From contig JABWBR010000013.1 of the NCBI GenBank assembly GCA_013360405.1, positions 1 through 64,000 on the forward strand: a DNA stretch of 64,000 nt, given 5' to 3'. The notes beneath the pieces were generated by a model, which made no database searches, had not been told where the DNA came from, and saw nothing but the letters and a program-made list of their open reading frames with translations. The translations under genes and the position numbers were made by a program. Source of the stretch: Saprospiraceae bacterium (lineage in GTDB: Bacteria; Bacteroidota; Bacteroidia; Chitinophagales; Saprospiraceae). This document shows, one piece after another, positions 15,637-23,806 of this stretch (positions within the stretch are counted from its first letter, which is position 1; the number at the start of each line of letters is the position of its first letter).

Positions 15637-18127
15637 CCTCCCTATCCTCTGACTTGATTTTCAAATCTATATACTCATCCAGGTCGAGGTTTTTGAAGCC
15701 TTTTTTGCGCATATCCTGGATGAACGCTGGGGTTACGTCGTGGATTTGCAGGTTGACGGCGTCGTCGATATCGATATCTTTAAAGCCGATTTGCTGAAAC
15801 CCTTTAATTTGCTCGGGATTTACATCGTGGATGGCACAATTGACAATATCGTCGATGGAGAGTTCCTTTAGGCCGGATTTGTACATTTGGCTAACAAAAT
15901 CGGCGTCGACGTCGTGTATTTTTAAATTAATAATATCGTCGGTCGAAAAGTCTGAAAATCCAGCCTTGCGTATTTCTAAAATATAGTCGGGGTCCACTTC
16001 GTGTATCCGCAGGTTAACGATATCGTCGTTTGAGAGGTCGCTCAAACCTGCTTTGCGCATCTCGGCCAAATAGCCGGGTTCTACTTCGTGGATTTTCAGG
16101 TTGACCAGTTCATCCGTAGAGAGGTCGGTAAAGCCTTCGCGACGCATCTCGGCCAAAAAGTCGGCGTCGACTTCGTGGATAGAGAAGTTGATGATATCGT
16201 CGTTGCTCATGTCGGAATAGCCCATTTTTTTGAATTCGGCGATCGTCTCCGGGGTCACGTCGTGAATACTCATATTAACCAGTTCATCGGCTGACAGGTC
16301 GTCAACGCCGGCTTGTTTGAGGCTCCGTATATACTCGGGCGAGATATCGTGGATTTTGAAATTCAGCAGATCGTCAAAGGACAGGCCGGGGTAGCCCATG
16401 GCATTGACTTGTTTGATATAGTCGGGGTCTACTTCGTGGATTTTGGCGTTGAGGATATCCTGCATGGTCAGGTCTTTGAAACCGCTTTTTGACAGTGCTT
16501 TGGCGTAGTCGATGTCTATGTCGTGGATTTTCATTTCTACGATTTCGTCGAGGCGAAGGTCATTTTCGCCCAGATCAGCGGCCAGCTTGCGGTATTCCTG
16601 GATGGCTTTGGTGTCCACCCCATGAATGGCCAGTTCCTTGAGATCGTCTCCGGAGAGTTGGCCTCCGGGGACTTCTTTTTGCAATGACGTGACGTAAGCC
16701 TTGTCGGCATTGGCAAAGAAGAGGTGCCACATCATTTCGTCGTCAACTTCTGAAATGCCCTGTTGGGAGATCCAATCGGCGAATGCTTTATCGGCAGTAA
16801 ATTTGAACTTGCCGTAGCCTTCATTGCCTTCGAATTTACCTTTAAGCATAAAGGCGCCTGCCGGGCGGGTAAGTGTAAATTCCGCTTCCTGGGTGGGCAG
16901 GGTTGAAAATTCGGATTTCAGGAAGCAGTCCTCGGTCATCCATCTGTCGCCGTGCGCTCGGCTGCTAAACAGGATGCATACTTTGTCGCCTTCAATTTTG
17001 CCTTCCCAGACGCCGCTTTGTTCGGTTCCGAAGAGGGATACTTTTGAAAACCACTCGGGCAAACTGCCCATCGTTTTGGCCTGGGTAAATCCGAGTCCGG
17101 CCAGTACCAGGATAATGGCGCCGGCGCCGATCATTTTTTCCATAGAAACATTTTTTGTCGGGTGAATATGTAAAATGTGTTGTACCCTCTGCAATAATTG
17201 GCTTTTTCTGCTTCCCGCAAAAGCAAGTGAAATAGACATAGGCCTCAAAGCCATATCCTGCACGGCCACCAGCGCTTTGGCGTATTGTACGGCATTGCCG
17301 GTGAGGCCGATGGCAAAATCATCGGCGGCAATTTCACGTTCGTGGCGCACTTTTGCCGACAGCCACCACACGGCAGGGTGGTAATAGAAGAGGGTTTCTA
17401 CCAGGCTTTGCAGGATATTAAACAGGTAGTCGTGTCGAAGAATATGGGCCAATTCGTGAGCCAGGATGGCCTCTGCTTCGTCGGGTTCCAGGCGGTTGAT
17501 CATGCCGATAGGAAAGAGGATCACGGGCTTAAGGTAGCCCACCACCATAGGCGAGCGCACCAGCGCCGACTCCACGAGCTTGATCGTTTTTCCGATGCCC
17601 GATTTTTGAGCTAATTTATGGAGGATATCTTCCCAGAATTGCTCAACCGGTATATTCAGGTGGCTTTTCAGGTAGTATACATAGCCGATGTTCCCCATGA
17701 GACGTAACAGAAACATACACATACCCAGCATCCAGAGCGTCACGATAAGCGGCAGGTTGTTGTCAAAATAAGCGCGAAACGAGGCGCTGTTGAGGCCGCT
17801 ATCTGCGGCGGCAGGCGGCAGCGCCGGGCTTACACCGGAAGGAGCGTCATCCTGGGATGGAATAGCATCGTAGCTGGCGTAGGTTCTTATTGGATTAGGG
17901 GTATCGGCAGTGTAATATACGGCAAAAGTGGCTAGTGCGACAACGAGGATAGCTGCCAGTGCGGCGTTGGCGATCCAGTAACGCCAGCGGGCGGGTTTGT
18001 GACGCAGGGCGAGCATGGCTATTGCCGTGACAAAGCCGATGGCTGCGGCTTGCCACAGCACGTGCAGCACCATCCAGCCGAGTGCGGCGCCCAGGTTTTC
18101 GGGGAAAAACAGAGATTGGCCGGTCAT
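15632..18127 (-). CDS. BlaR1/MecR1-type M56 metallopeptidase with an 11-copy C-terminal repeat tail
   Basis: A BlaR1-like sensor-protease. Four transmembrane helices and a cytoplasmic M56 zinc protease domain fill residues 1-340; the active site is ILAHELAHILRHDY (HExxH), followed by ETLFYYHPAVWWLSAKVRHE. After the last helix (about 333-350, IGAGAIILVLAGLGF) comes a region of about 120 residues and then 11 tandem units of 27-29 residues, each ending in a (K/S/A)IHxVxPxxI core such as DDIVNLRIHEVDPDYILEIR. No penicillin-binding sensor domain is present. The repeats should be periplasmic and probably replace the beta-lactam sensor. It is 18 bases downstream of blaI in one operon. Confidence 0.9.
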   Translation of the reverse strand: MTGQSLFFPENLGAALGWMVLHVLWQAAAIGFVTAIAMLALRHKPARWRYWIANAALAAILVVALATFAVYYTADTPNPIRTYASYDAIPSQDDAPSGVSPALPPAAADSGLNSASFRAYFDNNLPLIVTLWMLGMCMFLLRLMGNIGYVYYLKSHLNIPVEQFWEDILHKLAQKSGIGKTIKLVESALVRSPMVVGYLKPVILFPIGMINRLEPDEAEAILAHELAHILRHDYLFNILQSLVETLFYYHPAVWWLSAKVRHEREIAADDFAIGLTGNAVQYAKALVAVQDMALRPMSISLAFAGSRKSQLLQRVQHILHIHPTKNVSMEKMIGAGAIILVLAGLGFTQAKTMGSLPEWFSKVSLFGTEQSGVWEGKIEGDKVCILFSSRAHGDRWMTEDCFLKSEFSTLPTQEAEFTLTRPAGAFMLKGKFEGNEGYGKFKFTADKAFADWISQQGISEVDDEMMWHLFFANADKAYVTSLQKEVPGGQLSGDDLKELAIHGVDTKAIQEYRKLAADLGENDLRLDEIVEMKIHDIDIDYAKALSKSGFKDLTMQDILNAKIHEVDPDYIKQVNAMGYPGLSFDDLLNFKIHDISPEYIRSLKQAGVDDLSADELVNMSIHDVTPETIAEFKKMGYSDMSNDDIINFSIHEVDADFLAEMRREGFTDLSTDELVNLKIHEVEPGYLAEMRKAGLSDLSNDDIVNLRIHEVDPDYILEIRKAGFSDFSTDDIINLKIHDVDADFVSQMYKSGLKELSIDDIVNCAIHDVNPEQIKGFQQIGFKDIDIDDAVNLQIHDVTPAFIQDMRKKGFKNLDLDEYIDLKIKSEDREE

Positions 18128-18145
18128 AAGATGGGTGGGTTTAGA

Positions 18146-18556
18146 TTATTTATTTTGCTGATCTTCAAGTTGTTTGATCAGCAGTTTGATCTGCTCTAAT
18201 TCTTCTGCCGTCGTTTCGCCGCTACCCAGGGCGCGCAGTGCCAGGGAGGCCGGTGAGCCGCCGAAGGCGATAGTGGCCAGCCCTTTGATGACGCGCGATT
18301 GGGTGACTTCCTGTCGCTCTGCGGGGCGGTAAATATGGTTTTTGCCTTCTACCTCGCGTTTCAGCAGTCCTTTGTCGAGCATGATCTGCATCAGTTTGAG
18401 GGTAGAGGAGTAGTTGACTTCCCGCATCTGTTCGTTGAGTGTTTCGTTGACAAAGCGCACCGTGGAGGGGCCGTATTGCCACAGCACCTGCAGGATTTCC
18501 AGTTCCGATTTGGTGGGCTCGGGTAGCCCGCCGTTTTGTTCTTGTAATGATTTCAT
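18146..18556 (-). CDS. BlaI/MecI/CopY-family repressor
   Basis: This 136-residue winged-helix repressor opens with EPTKSELEILQVLWQYGPST and RFVNETLNEQMREVNYSSTL, the typical MecI DNA-binding domain, with a C-terminal dimerisation helix rich in Glu/Leu/Lys. BlaR1-type proteases cleave such repressors to induce the operon. The promoter box lies only 5 bases before the ATG, so the mRNA would be practically leaderless. Three direct TAGGAAA copies and one inverted copy just upstream form the likely operator. The partner BlaR1 follows after 18 bases. Confidence 0.93.
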   Translation of the reverse strand: MKSLQEQNGGLPEPTKSELEILQVLWQYGPSTVRFVNETLNEQMREVNYSSTLKLMQIMLDKGLLKREVEGKNHIYRPAERQEVTQSRVIKGLATIAFGGSPASLALRALGSGETTAEELEQIKLLIKQLEDQQNK

Positions 18557-18560
18557 GGCA

Positions 18561-18613
18561 CAAATATACTAGGAAATTTTTCGTAGGAAAGTTTTCGTAG
18601 GAAAAATTTCCTA
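18561..18613 (-). promoter_or_regulatory. blaI promoter with repeated TAGGAAA operator
   Basis: On the minus strand, TATATTTG (18561-18568) is a perfect -7 box. Upstream of it, TAGGAAA on the plus strand occurs at 18570, 18584 and 18598, exactly 14 bases apart, and an inverted TTTCCTA lies at 18607-18613. The last pair makes the near-perfect palindrome TAGGAAAAATTTCCTA. BlaI/MecI proteins bind such dyads as dimers, so this is very probably the autoregulatory operator. Confidence 0.75.
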
Positions 18614-18689
18614 AATATTTTTTTCAACATGCATAGAGAGGGGAGAGAATTACCATTTGTAAGATCTAGCGTTTCAAAATTTCATAGAA

Positions 18690-19024
18690 AAAGATGCCCC
18701 AAAGGAGCAGACTAATAGTAGATACCGGTTATTATTGCATCCAGCGCAGTGGGAGCTTGATTTCGGCTGTATTATATTACGCTCCTATGGAGCTTTGAAA
18801 TACGCTTGAATTTTTTGCTACCAATATTTTGCCCCTCCGGGGCTTATGGTAACCTCGCAAGCTAGATGTAGGCATTTGGGGAGTGTTATATTGGTATTTT
18901 TTACCAAATATTTTGTCCTTCTGGGGCTGATTTCTACCTCTCAAGCTAGATGTCTGTCGGCTCCAGAGGAGCCTTATATTGGTAGAATATTATAATGCCT
19001 ATTCTGGTCCAGCTCCAGAGGAGC
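18690..19024. repeat. Cluster of REP-like short palindromes, left of the RAYT gene
   Basis: Thirteen-base hairpins of the form GCYCC-n3-GGRGC recur: GCTCCTATGGAGC (18781-18793), GCCCCTCCGGGGC (18831-18843), GTCCTTCTGGGGC (18915-18927), GGCTCCAGAGGAGCC (18959-18973), GCTCCAGAGGAGC (19012-19024), and a weaker GCCCCAAAGGAGC near 18695. Between them, CTACCAATATTTTG and its complement, and CCTC(G/T)CAAGCTAGATGT (twice), also repeat, so units stand in direct and inverted order as in a BIME. No ORF is present in 18557-19056. Confidence 0.75.
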
Positions 19025-19056
19025 GCAATATTTGAAGAACAAACGAGATTGATATT

Positions 19057-19530
19057 ATGGCAAATACCTATACTCAGCTTGACGTGCAATTAGTTTTTGC
19101 CGTAAAAGGCAAGCAAAGTCTCATTAACAAAGCATGGAAAGATGAGCTGTATAAATATATTACAGGTATTGTGCAAAACAATAAGCATAAGATGTTAAGA
19201 ATTAATGGGATGCCTGACCATGTTCATATTTTTATTGGATATAATCCAAATCAATTAATTCCGGACTTAGTTGAAGAAATAAAAACATCGACGAATGGGT
19301 TTATCAAAATGAAAAAGTTTTGTCCATATGCCTTTAGTTGGCAAAACGGATATGGTGCATTTTCATATGGTAGATCTCAGCGAAATGCAGTAATCAACTA
19401 CATTGAAGGCCAGGAAGAACACCACAAGAGGAAGACTTTTAGAGATGAGTATATCGAAATGTTGAAAAAATTTGAGATCGACTATAAAGTTGAATATCTA
19501 TTTGACTTTCTGGATGTAGATTCGTGGTGA
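19057..19530 (+). CDS. REP-associated / IS200-type Y1 transposase (RAYT-like)
   Basis: This is a 157-residue HUH single-strand transposase. The HUH motif is HVHIF (H55, H57) and the catalytic tyrosine is Y115 in NAVINYIEGQEEHHKRKTF, preceded by WQNGYGAFSYGRSQ. The protein opens MANTYTQLDVQLVFAVKGK as in the IS200 family. It would nick and join ssDNA next to short hairpins. It is intact and monocistronic. The GCYCC-n3-GGRGC palindromes on both sides, rather than one defined left and right end, fit a domesticated REP-associated transposase better than a simple IS, though an IS200 copy cannot be excluded. Confidence 0.88.
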   Translation: MANTYTQLDVQLVFAVKGKQSLINKAWKDELYKYITGIVQNNKHKMLRINGMPDHVHIFIGYNPNQLIPDLVEEIKTSTNGFIKMKKFCPYAFSWQNGYGAFSYGRSQRNAVINYIEGQEEHHKRKTFRDEYIEMLKKFEIDYKVEYLFDFLDVDSW

Positions 19531-19554
19531 TAATTTGGGCGTTATAGATATTGC

Positions 19555-19618
19555 GCTCCTCCGGAGCTGAAGCATTCATAGGGGGGTGCAATCTACCGAT
19601 ATCGTGCCCCTCTGGGGC
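19555..19618. repeat. REP-like palindromes right of the RAYT gene
   Basis: GCTCCTCCGGAGC (19555-19567) and GCCCCTCTGGGGC (19606-19618) are perfect members of the same 13-base hairpin family as those left of the transposase gene. Confidence 0.75.
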
Positions 19619-19665
19619 AATAAATCCATGCAATTAGCGCATTAAAAATATAATTAGAGTTACAT

Positions 19666-19847
19666 ATGAGACTTCAAATCCTGCTTTTTGCATTAACAGC
19701 CATCCACATCTGTGTCTTCGGTCAAACAGCCGATGACATTTTATCCTGACAACAGGTGGAAAAAGAGGTACAAGAAAAGACATTAAGATCGGAGCGTCGG
19801 GCCTGATGAATATCATTGCTTTTTACCTGAAGCGGGATTACCTTTAA
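19666..19847 (+). pseudogene. Decayed exported-protein gene, possibly DUF2147-like
   Basis: ATG at 19666 opens a convincing signal peptide (MRLQILLFALTAIHICVFGQ, then TADDIL) but stops at TGA after 27 codons. A different frame immediately continues as LTTGGKRGTRKDIKIG… to a TAA at 19846. The join would read ADDIL…LTTGGK, reminiscent of the start of mature DUF2147 proteins (ADDILGKW..GGGK), so a frameshift and internal loss are likely. The family match is weak. It sits beside the REP/RAYT island. Confidence 0.4.
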
Positions 19848-19882
19848 ATGTTATCCCATTTTTCAACTAAAACTAATGAGCC

Positions 19883-20224
19883 ATGCCAAATCTGGAAGTT
19901 AAAAGCTATCGAGTGGAGCATAATGCTCATAATTACAACCGGATCATTTTGCAATTGACTGATCCGACGCATCATTATAAGAATGTAGTGATCTACTTTG
20001 GCGACGAGGTGAAATACAACAGGGAAGAGAAAGTAATGGTGGTGAATAACGGCACCATTACCTACCACTTGCCTTTTGAACGTTACGCAGAAACGATAGA
20101 TTTGCTCAGGTACGAAAAACCCATCTATTTCTACGTCGGCCAGCTAAAAGGAACCTTGCAAGACGGCACACTCGACGGATGCTGGATTACTACGATGCTG
20201 GAACCGGTGGGAGAGGGGGAATAA
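19883..20224 (+). CDS. Hypothetical protein, 113 residues
   Basis: I do not recognise the family. The product is soluble, with no signal peptide and one cysteine, and is predicted to be beta-rich (YNRIILQLTDPTHHYKNVVI, EKVMVVNNGTITYHL, KPIYFYVGQLKGTLQDG). The start ATG at 19883 gives MPNLEVKSYRVEHNAHN. Coding character is good, with codon use like its neighbours. It converges on the SBBP gene with an ordinary hairpin between them. Confidence 0.65.
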   Translation: MPNLEVKSYRVEHNAHNYNRIILQLTDPTHHYKNVVIYFGDEVKYNREEKVMVVNNGTITYHLPFERYAETIDLLRYEKPIYFYVGQLKGTLQDGTLDGCWITTMLEPVGEGE

Positions 20225-20240
20225 TGCTTTCTAAAACGAT

Positions 20241-20277
20241 GAACGCCTCACAAACTCGTTGGGCTTGTGGGGCGTTC
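20241..20277. terminator. Bidirectional stem-loop terminator
   Basis: GAACGCCTCACAA (20241-20253) pairs with TTGTGGGGCGTTC (20265-20277) with one G-T pair and an 11-base loop. It lies between convergent genes and is an ordinary, non-word hairpin. Confidence 0.75.
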
Positions 20278-20283
20278 TGGTAA

Positions 20284-22479
20284 TTATTCACCTTTTATCC
20301 ACGTCTCATATCCTTTTATGCCATTTATATTCATTTCAAAAATATACATACCGGCAGGCCATGAGCCTGTGTCGATATAGGTATCTGCTATGTGGCTTGT
20401 TGAAATTTGTTTGATTTTTCGCCCAAAGGAATCGTAGATGGTTAAAATGCTGTTTTCCAGGCTGTTTTTGGTGCGAATTTGTACCTGATTTCTACCCGGA
20501 TTGGGAAATAATATCATAGCTGGGTTTAATTCAGGGTGGTTAACACCCGTGATAGTCAACGGGACACAATCCGACCGCAGACTGCATCCCGTAGCAGAAG
20601 TAATTTGCACCGAGTAGCTGCCGCTTGATTGGGGAGTAAAACTCTGATCTGTGGCCCCTGGGATGGCTATGTCACCTTGACCGCAGTCAATCCATTGATA
20701 AGTTGCGCCGGTTTCCAGGGCGACAAGTGTATTCCCCTGTATCTCGACTGCTGTGTTGGGCCCGTTGATGATGATGTGAGTGGTAATCGTACTGTCGCAG
20801 CCGTACATATCGGACAGTACTTCTACTAGTGTGATGCTTGTTTCGTAAAGTTGGCCGTTATACTGCACAGGCGTGCAAGATACCTCTGTAGTTGTATGGA
20901 AGGTGGGATTATATACTGTTAGGTTGATGAACAAGAGGCTGTCGCAGCCTTTGGCATTAACCATTTTTTGCGTGTACATCCCCGTTTGTTCATAGGTCTG
21001 GTTATTAATAGTAAATGGTCCGCATGTTTTTATGACCAGTGTTTGCTGGGTGGGCGTACATGGTTGCAATTTTAGAATAAAAGCGTCGAGACTGAAGTTG
21101 GCGGATTGCACGGGGACTGTGCTATTGAAATAGATGGTGCCGGCAAAAGACCCCGTTACATAGACGTAGCCATTTTCGTCGACAGCTAGCCCTCTGCCCG
21201 AGTCGAAACCGGTAAATCCATGTCGCCGGGCATATTGGTATTGGCCTTCGGCGTCCAATTTTAAAAGAAAAATATCGTAATAAGCCGAGCCATAAATGAA
21301 ACTCTCTCCGGCGCCTGGGTCAAAATCTACGATACCATAGACATACCCCGTAATATAAACGCTACTATCAGCGCCTACCTCAATTTTTCCGGCGCTGGCT
21401 CTATTATTTAAAGAGCTCAATTTGCGAAGCCAGATTGGCGTGCCGTCCTGTTGTAGCTTGAATATATACGAGCCGTACTCGCCCGTGGTGCTGAGGGTAT
21501 AGTCCGCATTCCCTGGGTGAAAAGACACCGTGTTGCTGAATTCACCGACGAGATAAACATTCCCTTGATCGTCGGCGCTTACGCCACGGCCCACATCCCA
21601 GGCTGTGTTGCCGAATTGTTTTAACCAAGACAAAGCACCTGAATCATCCATGGACAAGGCAAAAGCGTCAAATTGCCCCGCTGAGGTGAGTAATAGCCCA
21701 TCGAAGTCAACGTTTGCGGAAAAACGGCCGGTGAGGGCAATGCCTTGTCCGGGCAGCGAACAGATGCCATACCCGGCATCATCGCCGGTACCTCCATAAG
21801 TGCGAACAAAAAGGAATTGCCCGGCGGAGTCTAATTTAAGTATAAAAATATCGGTTAAACCCAGAGAATTAGACCAGGATTCTCCAGGGCCCGGATCAAA
21901 GTCGGCCAGACCGCTCAACTGCCCTGTCACCCACAAATTGCCACCCGTATCCCGGCAAATGCCAAACCCCTGATCATTGGATGGCGAGCCGATCTGCAGG
22001 GCCCAGAGTAACTGGCCTTGCGGGTCGATTTTAGCAACGAAAATGTCGTAATCGCCGACGGCCGTTAATTCGAAGACGCCAGGGCCGGGGTCGAAATCGA
22101 CAGTTTGTTGAAAGGCACCGGTGATGTAGCTGTTTCCAGCCCCGTCAAGCACCAGATCGTAGGCAACGTCGTCGCCGGCGCCGCCTATTTGAAGCGCCCA
22201 AATATAATTTCCCTGGGGGTCGAGCTTTGAGATAAAGATATCCGACTCGCCGTTTGAGTTGAGCTGTTGTACTTGCGTGGCGTCTGTACCGGGGTCCATA
22301 TCTACGCTTTGTTCAAAAGACCCCACCGTAATCATATTGCCCTGTGCATCAATTTTGATCGCCTGCCCGATATCTGAATTGAGGCCCCGGAAGGCGCCGA
22401 CCCAGTCGAAAGCGAGTTGTTGGGAGTGGATAGCTATTGCAACTATACACGAATAAACTGTCAGAAAAAGTTTTTTCAT
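20284..22479 (-). CDS. Secreted SBBP beta-propeller protein with T9SS sorting domain (copy 1)
   Basis: A signal peptide (MKKLFLTVYSCIVAIAIHSQ) is followed by seven SBBP-type propeller blades of about 55 residues, each with a xDFDPGxG loop and a GNxYxTG strand (for example VDFDPGPGVFELTAVGDYDI), over residues about 20-460. Then come two C-rich modules of the form TCGPFTINNQTYEQTG…GCDSLLFINLTVYNP, an immunoglobulin-like GNTLVALETGATYQWIDCG module, and a type A T9SS sorting domain (ILFPNPGRNQVQI…AGMYIFEMNINGIKG). It is exported through T9SS to the surface. It is a close paralogue of the 27953 gene and lies 2 bases after the 22482 lipoprotein gene, so the two form an operon. Confidence 0.88.
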   Translation of the reverse strand: MKKLFLTVYSCIVAIAIHSQQLAFDWVGAFRGLNSDIGQAIKIDAQGNMITVGSFEQSVDMDPGTDATQVQQLNSNGESDIFISKLDPQGNYIWALQIGGAGDDVAYDLVLDGAGNSYITGAFQQTVDFDPGPGVFELTAVGDYDIFVAKIDPQGQLLWALQIGSPSNDQGFGICRDTGGNLWVTGQLSGLADFDPGPGESWSNSLGLTDIFILKLDSAGQFLFVRTYGGTGDDAGYGICSLPGQGIALTGRFSANVDFDGLLLTSAGQFDAFALSMDDSGALSWLKQFGNTAWDVGRGVSADDQGNVYLVGEFSNTVSFHPGNADYTLSTTGEYGSYIFKLQQDGTPIWLRKLSSLNNRASAGKIEVGADSSVYITGYVYGIVDFDPGAGESFIYGSAYYDIFLLKLDAEGQYQYARRHGFTGFDSGRGLAVDENGYVYVTGSFAGTIYFNSTVPVQSANFSLDAFILKLQPCTPTQQTLVIKTCGPFTINNQTYEQTGMYTQKMVNAKGCDSLLFINLTVYNPTFHTTTEVSCTPVQYNGQLYETSITLVEVLSDMYGCDSTITTHIIINGPNTAVEIQGNTLVALETGATYQWIDCGQGDIAIPGATDQSFTPQSSGSYSVQITSATGCSLRSDCVPLTITGVNHPELNPAMILFPNPGRNQVQIRTKNSLENSILTIYDSFGRKIKQISTSHIADTYIDTGSWPAGMYIFEMNINGIKGYETWIKGE

Positions 22480-22481
22480 AA

Positions 22482-23699
22482 TTAATATGAAGTAAAGAGT
22501 TGTTGGTGTTTTCCTTTATTCAGCTCCTTATTAAAAGCTTGCCCCATTTGATGGATGATCGTTTTGTACTGCTCATTATCTGGCTGATAGGAGTTTTTCA
22601 TAAAAATAAGATAACTATCCTCCGGGCGGTACCACAATGAAAATTGCACATCGCCGTAGGCAATAATCATTTCATGATCGAGGTATTCGCTGCCCGGCAG
22701 GATGTTTTCTTTTGATAAATTTAGTTGTTGTAATATAAATTCGGCAAAAACCTGTTGCATGTCAAGACTAACCGGGCATAGCGAATAGTTTTTTTCTTCA
22801 TCAACAAATTTTCCTTGCCAATAGGGCAAACGCTCGAACTGGTGCAATTGCAGGCGGTATTTGCCGTCGGTTTCTTTCTTCCACTCGAAATAGGTGTCGA
22901 ACCACTCGCGGGTAATGTGATTGGCATCGCGAAGCCTGGTTTTTGTGTTGTCGAAGGGCAATGCGTAGCCTATATCATCGCGGTAGTTGTAGGGAACCAT
23001 CGCGTAATGACTCACCACTTTGTTTTTGTCATTGTCCCAATAAGTGATATTGCCATCAAAGACGATCCACTTTTTGTCGGGCGAAAAGGCGATGGCGCCG
23101 CGGTGGTTGCCCATGAAATAGTATTCGTCAATCGAATAGTTATTTAAATTAAAAGTATAAATGGTCAGGTCGGGAATGTGCAAAACGGCGTGTTGGCTAA
23201 CCAGCAGGAAATCGCCTCCGCCGATCGTGTCTACGCCGTCGCCGGGATCGCCCATGTACACTTTAGATGAGCCGGTGGGCTGGCTATTTTCGGAATCGAG
23301 CATCTGGAGGCTGGCAAAGTCATACCCCTGTTCAATAATGGGCGTGATGGCTACGCTGCTGTCTTTTTCAGCGATTAAATAAAGGCTCTGACTCCCGCCA
23401 ATCAAGGTCGGCGTGGGCGCTCCGTCGAGGATGTAAACCCGCCATAGGTGCGAAAACCCGGTGTTGGACTGTAGTTTGCCGGGAAATTGTACGGGTTCAT
23501 TTTTGTATAAAACCTGGTACCGCAAGTAAGAATGCGTCACTCGTCGACCCAAGTTCATGTTGAAGTATTTGCTGTGGTGGGTTTCCATCTGAATGGTAAA
23601 AGGCCCGTGTTGCACGGTTTTGACCTCTACTTTTGATTTACCGCCGCAGCCGAGGAAAGAGAAAATGCTTAGCCAGCCCATGAGGAATGGAATTTTCAT
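22482..23699 (-). CDS. Hypothetical lipoprotein, 405 residues
   Basis: The N-terminus MKIPFLMGWLSIFSFLGCGG has a short signal peptide and an acceptable lipobox (SFLGC, Cys18). The mature chain has about 385 residues with mixed strands (…FSPDKKWIVFDGNITYWDND resembles a WD40/TolB-like strand pair) and no recognised catalytic motif. It is translated just ahead of SBBP copy 1, with a 2-base gap, so the two products may act together at the cell surface. That pairing is not repeated for SBBP copy 2. Family unknown. Confidence 0.7.
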   Translation of the reverse strand: MKIPFLMGWLSIFSFLGCGGKSKVEVKTVQHGPFTIQMETHHSKYFNMNLGRRVTHSYLRYQVLYKNEPVQFPGKLQSNTGFSHLWRVYILDGAPTPTLIGGSQSLYLIAEKDSSVAITPIIEQGYDFASLQMLDSENSQPTGSSKVYMGDPGDGVDTIGGGDFLLVSQHAVLHIPDLTIYTFNLNNYSIDEYYFMGNHRGAIAFSPDKKWIVFDGNITYWDNDKNKVVSHYAMVPYNYRDDIGYALPFDNTKTRLRDANHITREWFDTYFEWKKETDGKYRLQLHQFERLPYWQGKFVDEEKNYSLCPVSLDMQQVFAEFILQQLNLSKENILPGSEYLDHEMIIAYGDVQFSLWYRPEDSYLIFMKNSYQPDNEQYKTIIHQMGQAFNKELNKGKHQQLFTSY

Positions 23700-23702
23700 G
23701 AA

Positions 23703-23806
23703 ATTGAGAGTTTATGAGGGTTGATGAGGGGGTATGAAGGAGTAAAAGTATCAAAAAAATCCCTCCCTCTCACCCTCTCACCCTCTCCCCCTCCCCTCAA
23801 ATCCCC
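23703..23806. repeat. Imperfect GAGGGTTxATGAG / CTCACCCTC word-palindrome
   Basis: GA-rich words TGAGGGTTGATGAGGGGG (about 23711-23735) face tandem CTCTCACC words (about 23762-23790) that run into the 3' end of the TonB-dependent receptor gene. It separates the receptor gene from the lipoprotein gene, both on the minus strand. Confidence 0.6.

Noticed and set aside
19634-19816. 60-codon minus-strand ORF
   Set aside because: Antisense to the decayed exported gene; no coding character.
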